In this document: positions 1-5,225 of the stretch, piece by piece
Numbering within the stretch: the stretch's first letter is position 1
How the letters are laid out: every line of letters begins with the position of its first letter
NCBI GenBank assembly: GCA_964599915.1
Contig: CAZRHR010000047.1
Coordinates: 1-21,916, forward strand
Origin: CAZRHR01 sp964599915
GTDB lineage: Bacteria > Bacteroidota > Bacteroidia > CAIKAF01
Direction of reading: 5' to 3'
DNA: 21,916 nucleotides
Position numbers and translations under genes: made by a program
The notes under the pieces: model-generated
Told to the model about the DNA's origin: nothing
The model's database searches: none
The model's input: only the letters and a program-made list of their open reading frames with translations

Positions 1-134
1 AATTTGGCATATTAAAAACTAAAGGAAACCAAGAATCATTTTCAAACCAGCCAGTTGACAAAGGTTTTGTAAACGAACAAAGGACTCTTGCAGATATTGG
101 AATTGAAGACTTTGCATCGAACTTCACTAACTAA
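1..134 (+). CDS. C-terminal fragment of a probable toxin-partner (antitoxin) protein
   Basis: The open frame enters from outside the window (first full codon at 3) and ends with TAA at 132-134, leaving 43 visible residues ending in DIGIEDFASNFTN. It is hydrophilic, with no recognisable domain. It lies 6 bases upstream of, and in the same frame as, the MazF-family toxin gene, which is the usual place for the cognate antitoxin. The antitoxin role is inferred from position only; I do not recognise the sequence as MazE, PemI or another named family. The DNA-binding N-terminus, if there is one, is outside the window. Confidence 0.5.
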   Translation, partial: FGILKTKGNQESFSNQPVDKGFVNEQRTLADIGIEDFASNFTN

Positions 135-140
135 TAGAGA

Positions 141-484
141 ATGACCTTAGCTAAAGGTGATATTATTGATGTTAATCTTGGTCTACCACCCAAAGAAGTT
201 AAAGGTCACGAGCAAGGATATGAAAGACCTTGCTTTGTAATAAAGGCTTTTAGCCATTTAGGCTTAGCCATTGTAATTCCCATTACAAGTAACAACCCAA
301 ATATTCAATTTTTACCATAGTTAAACTACTTAAGGGTTCTGGCGGTTTAACCTCTGATAGTTATGTTTTGTGCCATCAAATCAGGACCATTTCATTAGAT
401 AGAGTTATTAAAAGACGGGCTAAATTAGACAGTAAAGACATTTTAAAAATCCACTCCGTTCTTATCGACACCTTAGGGATTTAA
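141..484 (+). pseudogene. mazF: MazF/PemK-family endoribonuclease toxin, frameshifted
   Basis: MazF/PemK toxins are ribosome-independent mRNA interferases that are neutralised by an upstream-encoded antitoxin. The first frame starts at ATG 141 with MTLAKGDIIDVNLG, then GHEQGYERPCFVI (the family's R-P-x-x-V strand), and hits TAG at 318-320. The rest continues in the -1 frame: GSGGLTSDSYVLCHQIRTIS, then SLDRVIKRRAKLD, ending LIDTLGI with TAA at 482-484. LCHQIRTISLDRV matches the typical MazF Q-x-R-T-x-x-x-x-R segment. One extra T in the five-T run at 309-313 would restore a single 114-residue protein, the normal family length. As written the toxin is inactive unless ribosomes slip. It is followed closely by an intrinsic terminator. 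The family call is firm; whether the deletion is real is not known. Confidence 0.85.
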
Positions 485-495
485 CAAATCGCAGC

Positions 496-519
496 AGTCC
501 TTAAAACCTAGGACTTTTT
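496..519 (+). terminator. Intrinsic terminator of the toxin-antitoxin operon
   Basis: A perfect 6-bp stem (AGTCCT at 496-501, AGGACT at 510-515) with an 8-nt loop runs straight into five T residues (515-519). It starts 12 bases after the MazF stop codon, so it would end the antitoxin-toxin transcript. On the other strand no T run follows the stem, so it works for the plus strand only. Confidence 0.8.
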
Positions 520-792
520 GATTTTGCTCAAGTGTGCCGGTTAACCATTTTGTCTTCCGAACCCCGCCTGCACCCAAATCCCGAAAACGCTCGTAGCCTC
601 AAATAAACCTACAATGACTGGCCATATTAGCCAAAGCGTTAAATAACATCGTGCGAACCGCGAAAGGACAACTTTGATCGTTCTTAAATACTTTGTTTGG
701 TTGATCATCAAAATTGGAGACCATCACCCACTCCAAAAAACGGGGCGTATTCAAAATAACGATAAGTTTAATGGTGAATAATAAATAAAAAT
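520..792. other. Stretch without a convincing gene
   Basis: No plus-strand reading frame is supported here. The minus strand has a GTG-started 67-codon frame (599-802), and reading through its TGA adds about 40 more codons. That frame overlaps the start of the repeat-protein gene and has no motif I recognise, so I do not call it; a decayed mobile-element gene is possible. A TAAGTTTA (one mismatch to TAnnTTTG) at 763-770, 22 nt before ATG 793, may be the -7 element for the repeat-protein gene, but no TTTG lies at the usual distance upstream. Confidence 0.4.
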
Positions 793-1191
793 ATGGCAAC
801 ACACATTTATTCTGGACGTTATACCAACAGCGGTGATATAATGTACACTTGGGACGGGAAACATATGTACAAAGGCCGGTACACCAATAGCGGAGATATA
901 CTATACACGTTTGATGGAAAGCACATTTACACGGGACGTTATACCAACAGTGGTGATATTCTGTACACCTGGGACGGAAAACATATCTACCAAGGCCGAT
1001 ACACTAACAGTGGAGATATACTTTACACCTTTGATGGGAAGCATATATATACAGGACGTTACACCAATAGTGGAGATATTTTATACACATTTGACGGAGC
1101 ACATCTATACAAAGGCCGGTACACCAATAGCGGAGACATCCTTATGACCTTTGATGGAAGAATTCCAATGTGTTTTTTTGTGGTGATTTAA
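793..1191 (+). CDS. Small tandem-repeat protein (six 20-residue YTNSGDILYTFDG repeats)
   Basis: A 132-residue protein that is almost entirely repeat: after MAT come six back-to-back 20-residue units of the form HIYxGRYTNSGDILYTFDGK (residues 4-123), then a short hydrophobic tail, IPMCFFVVI. Each unit has two Tyr/Thr-rich strand-like segments separated by NSGD and DG turns, so a beta-hairpin repeat (a small solenoid or propeller-like fold) is likely. There is no signal peptide. I believe similar short YxGxYxNxxDxLYTxDG repeat proteins exist in other bacteria as uncharacterised families, but I cannot name a function. The first start (ATG 793) leads directly into repeat 1. Upstream sequence is AT-rich with no Shine-Dalgarno. 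It stands alone between the toxin operon and the convergent dut gene. Confidence 0.75.
   Translation: MATHIYSGRYTNSGDIMYTWDGKHMYKGRYTNSGDILYTFDGKHIYTGRYTNSGDILYTWDGKHIYQGRYTNSGDILYTFDGKHIYTGRYTNSGDILYTFDGAHLYKGRYTNSGDILMTFDGRIPMCFFVVI
802..1161 (+). repeat. Six tandem 60-bp repeats with a 120-bp higher-order period
   Basis: Units begin at 802, 862, 922, 982, 1042 and 1102, with no gaps and no length variation. Odd units share GGACGTTA and even units share AAGGCC in the same place. Units 1 and 3 have W where units 2 and 4 have F before the DG turn. This points to growth by duplication of a two-unit block. Many differences between units are third-position changes that leave the residues the same. 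Confidence 0.9.
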
Positions 1192-1246
1192 AACCAGCCT
1201 ATAACCCAGCCAAAGCGCTAAAAAAGAGATAAAGTATAGCACACGC

Positions 1247-1684
1247 CTATTTTCCCGTATGGCCAAAACCACCTTGGCCACGCTCCGTTTCAGGCAGCAC
1301 TTCTACGGCTTCTAGTTGAATGGTCACATAAGCTGCCACCACCATTTGGGCAATGCGTTCGCCGGGTTGAATCCAATAGGTTTCTTCACCCGCATGGTAA
1401 AGGATTACGCCAATTTCACCACGGTAATCGGCATCAATGGTGCCGGGACTATTCAGCACGGTTATCCCGTGTTTCAGCGCAAGTCCGGACCTTGGACGAA
1501 TCTGAGCTTCATAACCTGGCGGTAAGGCTAGTTTCACTCCGGTAGGCACCAACATACGTTTTCCCGGCGCAAGGGCCATAGGGGCGTCAATGGCAGCACG
1601 TAAATCCATGCCGGCCGCACTAGCCGTACCATAAGACGGTGCATGGTCCGGATGAAAAATGGCGGGTACGTTTATTTTCTCCAT
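1247..1684 (-). CDS. dut: dUTP diphosphatase (dUTPase)
   Basis: Hydrolyses dUTP to dUMP and pyrophosphate, which keeps uracil out of DNA and supplies the dTMP precursor; it is a cytosolic homotrimer. The 145-residue protein has all five motifs of the trimeric family in order: I AAGMDLRA (about 23-30), II PRSGLALKHG (64-73), III NSPGTIDADYRGEIGVIL (78-95), IV GERIAQMVV (108-116) and V RGQGGFGHTG (135-144). Motif III carries the catalytic Asp and the Tyr that selects against ribose. Motif V has His where Ser is more common, a mild variation. Length is normal. The ATG at 1684 lies inside the end of the upstream flippase gene (13-bp overlap), so the two are probably co-transcribed and translationally coupled. 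The stop is TAG. Confidence 0.97.
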   Translation of the reverse strand: MEKINVPAIFHPDHAPSYGTASAAGMDLRAAIDAPMALAPGKRMLVPTGVKLALPPGYEAQIRPRSGLALKHGITVLNSPGTIDADYRGEIGVILYHAGEETYWIQPGERIAQMVVAAYVTIQLEAVEVLPETERGQGGFGHTGK

Positions 1685-3195
1685 CGTTTATTTTTTAAAC
1701 GCAGCAAAGCATGTCGCAAATCGGGTTCCAACACCCAAACTACATATAAAAAAGGAAACAATAAGGCCGTTCTTACCAGCAGCACCCACCACAACAACTG
1801 GTTAGGCAGCCATAAGGAAACCGCATACAATGCCACGGCCAAACCAATATAAAAAAGATTTTTCGGCACTTGGTATGGAATGGGATAATGCTTTTGCCCG
1901 GTCAGGTAGGAAATGACCATCATGGCGCCGTAAGCGAAAAAAGTGGTCCATGCCGAACCATGGTAACCGAAATGTGGAATCAGCGCCACGTTCAGACCAA
2001 TGGTCAGTGCGGCTCCAATCACGGAAAAAACAGCCCCATACCAAGTTTGTCCGGAAAGTTTATACCACATGGATAGGTTGATGTAAATGCCAAGAAACAA
2101 ATTCCCCAGCATCAGCACCGGAACCACCGATAAGCCTTCCCAATATCCTTCGCCTCGCAGGAAATATTTGAAAATATCCAAGTAAAGACATACCCAAAGG
2201 AATATAAACGCACAAAAGGCGGTGAAAAAGTTCATGACTTTGGCATAGACCCTTCGGGCATCTGAAGCTTGGGTCAGAGAAAAGAAAAAAGGTTCTGCGG
2301 CATATCGATAGGCCTGAATAAAAATGGTCATGAGGATAGCCAATTTATAGCAAGCGCTGTACACGCCAATTTCGTGGCGGGTAAGTTCCGGATCCAAGGG
2401 TAAAAGGTATTCGAGCAAAAGGACATCTAACCTTTCATTGATGATAAAACCTAAACCGGCCAAAAGCAAAGGAAAAGCGTACCGGGCCATCTGAAGCCAC
2501 AGCTTCGCATCGAAACGAGGCCGAATATGCGCCATGATTGGCATGCAAGCAACGGCTTTAACAAGTGATGCGGCCAAATTGGCAATGAAAATGTACCCTA
2601 CGCCAATGTCAGGATTATATATCCACTTGACCAAAGCATTAGGTTGCCCACCGGAGGAAATAAATTCCTGCCGACAATACACCAGAAAAAAGAGATTTAA
2701 GCCAATGTTCACCCCAATATTGGACAAAGTAATCAGGGTAAACCGGTAGGGTCGTTCGGCCAGACGCAGCCAAGCCATAGGTAAGGCGGTGAGGGCATCT
2801 AAACCAATGATGAGCCCCAGCCAAATGACAAATTGCGTCTTATCCGGTTGCCGGAGCCAAACCGCAATATCAAATTGATACGCAAAAATGAACACCCAGA
2901 AAAGGCTGGTGGTGACCAAAATCGATATCATGGCGGTAGAAAAAGCCAAGGCCTTGTCTTTGGTGCGGGTGGCAAAATGAAAAAGTGCCGTTTCCATCCC
3001 GTAGGTAAGTAAAACCAAAAGAATGGCAATGTAGGCGTACGCCACAGCATATTCTCCAAAGGTTTCCTCGGAAAAAATACCAGTGTACAATGGCGTGAGT
3101 AAATAATTGAAAATGCGCCCCAAAATGGTACCCAGACCATAAACGGCCGTGTGGCCGATGAGTTTTCGTATGGGATTTTTATGGCTCAATGCCAC
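1672..3195 (-). CDS. Wzx-like oligosaccharide flippase (MATE/MOP superfamily)
   Basis: A polytopic membrane protein of about 507 residues, expected to have 12-14 transmembrane helices, of the polysaccharide-biosynthesis/Wzx group. Such proteins move lipid-linked sugars from the inner to the outer face of the inner membrane. The N-terminus (IRKLIGHTAVYGLGTILGR, then NYLLTPLYTG) is typical of the family. A basic tail (RLKNKRWRK) closes the protein. The polysaccharide it serves cannot be told from the window. The longest frame starts at GTG 3195, but that G is also the last base of a perfect TACCTTTG promoter element, so the in-frame TTG at 3189 (giving 505 residues) may be the real start; no in-frame ATG is close. 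It lies 163 bp downstream of the lipoprotein gene and overlaps dut. Confidence 0.92.
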   Translation of the reverse strand: MALSHKNPIRKLIGHTAVYGLGTILGRIFNYLLTPLYTGIFSEETFGEYAVAYAYIAILLVLLTYGMETALFHFATRTKDKALAFSTAMISILVTTSLFWVFIFAYQFDIAVWLRQPDKTQFVIWLGLIIGLDALTALPMAWLRLAERPYRFTLITLSNIGVNIGLNLFFLVYCRQEFISSGGQPNALVKWIYNPDIGVGYIFIANLAASLVKAVACMPIMAHIRPRFDAKLWLQMARYAFPLLLAGLGFIINERLDVLLLEYLLPLDPELTRHEIGVYSACYKLAILMTIFIQAYRYAAEPFFFSLTQASDARRVYAKVMNFFTAFCAFIFLWVCLYLDIFKYFLRGEGYWEGLSVVPVLMLGNLFLGIYINLSMWYKLSGQTWYGAVFSVIGAALTIGLNVALIPHFGYHGSAWTTFFAYGAMMVISYLTGQKHYPIPYQVPKNLFYIGLAVALYAVSLWLPNQLLWWVLLVRTALLFPFLYVVWVLEPDLRHALLRLKNKRWRK

Positions 3196-3202
3196 AAAGG
3201 TA
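3195..3202 (-). promoter_or_regulatory. -7 element TACCTTTG before the flippase gene
   Basis: Minus-strand TACCTTTG matches the Bacteroidota -7 consensus TAnnTTTG exactly. It overlaps the GTG that opens the longest flippase frame, so a transcript started here would lack that codon and favour TTG 3189. No TTTG at about 19 nt upstream was found. It would give flippase-dut a promoter separate from the lipoprotein gene. Confidence 0.5.
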
Positions 3203-3228
3203 AAAGAAAAATGAGGTCCTTTCCTTTC

Positions 3229-3272
3229 TTTAGCAAGGGAAGAATCAGGAAATAGAACCTGACTTTGCTAAA
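3229..3272. other. Nested inverted repeat between lipoprotein and flippase genes
   Basis: An outer 8-bp stem (TTTAGCAA 3229-3236 with TTGCTAAA 3265-3272) encloses an inner 5-bp stem (TCAGG 3245-3249 with CCTGA 3258-3262) with an 8-nt loop. No T run follows on the minus strand; TCTTTCC-type pyrimidine sequence does. It could end or attenuate the lipoprotein transcript, or protect its 3' end. Confidence 0.35.
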
Positions 3273-3358
3273 TGAAAATAAAGCGTTGGTATCCTCCTTT
3301 TCCAAACAAGCTCAGCCCCCAATGAATGAAAAGACCAGAGACCTGCCACATGCCGAAT

Positions 3359-4540
3359 CTATGGCAAACGCTGTCTGTTGTTTTGGAGAAAACGGAACAT
3401 CTGGGTACGCAGCACAGGGGCCGTTTGGATGAGCAACTGTTCATGCGTTGGAAAAGCGACAGGTCCGCGTTGGAGCGCAGCAGCCGAAGCACGAGAGATG
3501 GCCCGAGAATCTCCTCTGGCACGCGCATATGAATGAGAGAAACTAGAAGATGCATTCAGGCGTTCCTGGGCTACCAATTGTCCGTTGACACCTTCTAAAA
3601 TCCGCATTTCACCGCGTACTGCAGCCTCTTTAGATTGCTCAAAAGTGGTAATGATTGCAGTTACTTCTCTGTATACCGGAATTTTGATGCGGTTGCCGGA
3701 GGAGTCACGAGCTACGGAGCCGTCCGGATTTTTTTTGTATTCCCAACCGTCCTCAATGTTGGCTTTTTCAGTGGTGCGGGTTTCACGTTGGCGCTCCGGC
3801 GACACGAAAAGCTCATTGATTTCCACTTCTACAAAGTAGTGGTAAGGCACATTGAATTCTTGTATTCGGCTGAACTCGACCCATTCTGTATTGGCGGAAG
3901 ATACATCAATGCGGGTGATGTCCTGTTCCAAAGAGGTGGGTAAGCTAATGTTGCCTTGGGGTTGAATGGTCACGAGGACTTTGGTGGTTCCGGCTTCTTT
4001 GGCGGCCTTGAGTCGTTCGGGTAAATCCTTATAGTTGGGCATAAGCGTGGAAGCATCCCGAAACTTGGCAAAGGCTTCTCTGGCGGCGGTTCTGGTATTT
4101 TTTTGCATGAGGTCTTGACCCGACTGGTACAATTCGGCCACGGCCATTTGCTTGGTTTCATTTAACTCATCGGTATAATCCCGGAATTCAAACACATCAT
4201 TGGAGACCAGTTGGGTTCTGGGTTTGGGAATTCGGCGGATGGTACCTTGTCTGGCTTCGAGCCGGCGATAGATGTTGTGGATGTATTGAAACCTTCTGGC
4301 ATCATCTTGTCTTTGCTCCCATTGTCGGATTTCTTCAAAATCCTTTTCATTGGCTAAGCGATAGGCTTCGGCCACCAGCTGAAGGGTTTTTATATCGTCC
4401 GGTTTTTTATGAAGTCTTTGCGCACCTGCATGGATGGTACCCTCGTAATCGCCGCGGGAAAAAGCAGATTTGGTGGGATTGCAGCCTGCCACAAAGAAAA
4501 AGACAGACAAAATGAAAAAGGGAAGGAAACGTTTAACCAT
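3359..4540 (-). CDS. Periplasm-facing lipoprotein with TPR-like helical region
   Basis: A 393-residue lipoprotein of unknown function. The N-terminus is a lipoprotein signal peptide with VAGC as lipobox and Cys20 as the lipidated residue. The following residues (NPTKS) do not look like a surface-export signal, so a periplasmic-facing location is more likely. Residues about 25-190 are helical and TPR-like (GDYEGTIHAG, LVAEAYRLANEKDFEEIR, REAFAKFRDASTLMPNYKDL). The rest alternates charged strand and helix segments, with a Ser/Ala/Arg-rich stretch near 330-350. ATG 4540 is the natural start because it opens the signal peptide. It is the first gene of the minus-strand cluster with the flippase and dut, which suggests an envelope role. 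It is divergent from the DUF502 gene, with 88 bp between the starts. Confidence 0.85.
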   Translation of the reverse strand: MVKRFLPFFILSVFFFVAGCNPTKSAFSRGDYEGTIHAGAQRLHKKPDDIKTLQLVAEAYRLANEKDFEEIRQWEQRQDDARRFQYIHNIYRRLEARQGTIRRIPKPRTQLVSNDVFEFRDYTDELNETKQMAVAELYQSGQDLMQKNTRTAAREAFAKFRDASTLMPNYKDLPERLKAAKEAGTTKVLVTIQPQGNISLPTSLEQDITRIDVSSANTEWVEFSRIQEFNVPYHYFVEVEINELFVSPERQRETRTTEKANIEDGWEYKKNPDGSVARDSSGNRIKIPVYREVTAIITTFEQSKEAAVRGEMRILEGVNGQLVAQERLNASSSFSHSYARARGDSRAISRASAAALQRGPVAFPTHEQLLIQTAPVLRTQMFRFLQNNRQRLP

Positions 4541-4544
4541 AACA

Positions 4545-4552
4545 CGAAGGTA
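4545..4552 (-). promoter_or_regulatory. -7-like element TACCTTCG, 4 nt before the lipoprotein ATG
   Basis: Minus-strand TACCTTCG differs from TAnnTTTG at one position. Four bases (TGTT) separate it from ATG 4540, so transcription would begin at or next to the start codon. A convincing -33 element is not visible. Confidence 0.4.
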
Positions 4553-4616
4553 AATAAAACTCAGCGAGGTCGCTAAGGCAATTTCAATGCCAAAAATAAG
4601 ATAAAGTCAAAGGTGG

Positions 4617-4624
4617 TATATTTG
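4617..4624 (+). promoter_or_regulatory. -7 element TATATTTG, 4 nt before the DUF502 ATG
   Basis: TATATTTG is an exact match to TAnnTTTG. Four bases (TGCC) separate it from ATG 4629. If it is the promoter, the mRNA is leaderless or has a leader of only a few bases before the next in-frame ATG at 4635. No TTTG stands at the usual -33 distance. Confidence 0.5.
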
Positions 4625-4628
4625 TGCC

Positions 4629-5207
4629 ATGGGGATGCTATCCAAATTTTTCAAACGCCTGTTGCGTTGGTTTTTACAAGGCCTTGTGTTGGTACTTCCT
4701 TTGGGCGTTACCACCTATTTATTGTATTTGGCATTCCAGACTTTGGATGGTTGGTTTCCGGGGCAGGTGCCGGGATTGGGCATTGTGTTGGTGGTAGGTG
4801 CGGTCACCCTCATAGGTGCGTTGGGCTCCACGTTCATTGCAAAGCCCTTGGTGCGTTATGTAGAAAAAATGCTGAACCGTGCGCCTTTGGTTAAGGTGAT
4901 TTACGGTTCTGTGCGAGATTTGCTAACGGCCTTTGTGGGAGAAGAAAAAAAGTTCAATCAGCCGGTGTTAATTAGCTTTGGTCATGAGCCTGGGGTGAAG
5001 CGACTGGGTTTTCTAACCATGGAACAGACAGGAACTTTGGGCTTGCCGGAAGGTTATGTAGGCGTTTATTTGCCCCACAGTTATAATTTTTCAGGGAACT
5101 TGGTTTGGGTGCCCGGGTCATGGGTAGAAAAAGTGGATTGGCCGAGTGCTGAGGTAATGAAGTTGATTGTGAGTGGCGGGGTGGTGGTGCCGAAGAAGGT
5201 TGAATGA
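4629..5207 (+). CDS. DUF502 family inner-membrane protein
   Basis: A 192-residue protein with the full DUF502 layout: a basic N-terminus, TM1 at about 14-36 (GLVLVLPLGVTTYLLYLAF), a short extracytoplasmic loop with PGQVPGLG, TM2 at about 49-71 (VLVVGAVTLIGALGSTFIA), then a soluble region with the family hallmark NRAPLVKVIYGSVRDL (about 82-97) and a beta-rich C-terminal part (VLISFGHEPGVKRLGFLT, GYVGVYLPHSYN). The family has no established biochemical function. ATG 4629 and ATG 4635 are two codons apart; either fits, since the family's conserved part starts right after. It is convergent with the downstream regulator gene, with 9 bp between the two stop codons. Confidence 0.92.
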   Translation: MGMLSKFFKRLLRWFLQGLVLVLPLGVTTYLLYLAFQTLDGWFPGQVPGLGIVLVVGAVTLIGALGSTFIAKPLVRYVEKMLNRAPLVKVIYGSVRDLLTAFVGEEKKFNQPVLISFGHEPGVKRLGFLTMEQTGTLGLPEGYVGVYLPHSYNFSGNLVWVPGSWVEKVDWPSAEVMKLIVSGGVVVPKKVE

Positions 5208-5225
5208 AGGCAAACCTTATTCATT
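5203..5225. terminator. Possible shared hairpin between convergent genes
   Basis: AATGAAGG (5203-5210), loop CAAA, then CCTT and CATT separated by a 3-nt bulge form an imperfect hairpin that covers the stop codons of both the DUF502 gene and the opposing regulator gene. No clear T run follows on either side. It is a weak candidate bidirectional terminator. Confidence 0.3.

Noticed and set aside
599..802. 67-codon minus-strand frame in the gap before the repeat-protein gene
   Set aside because: It begins with GTG, overlaps the start of a well-supported gene, has no recognisable motif and no promoter element; I could not support it even as a transposase remnant.
802..1161. CRISPR-like regular array
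   Set aside because: The 60-bp units are contiguous and coding, with no unique spacers; they are protein repeats.
3268..3555. 95-codon minus-strand frame over the end of the lipoprotein gene
   Set aside because: It mostly overlaps the lipoprotein gene in another frame and has no signal peptide or motif.
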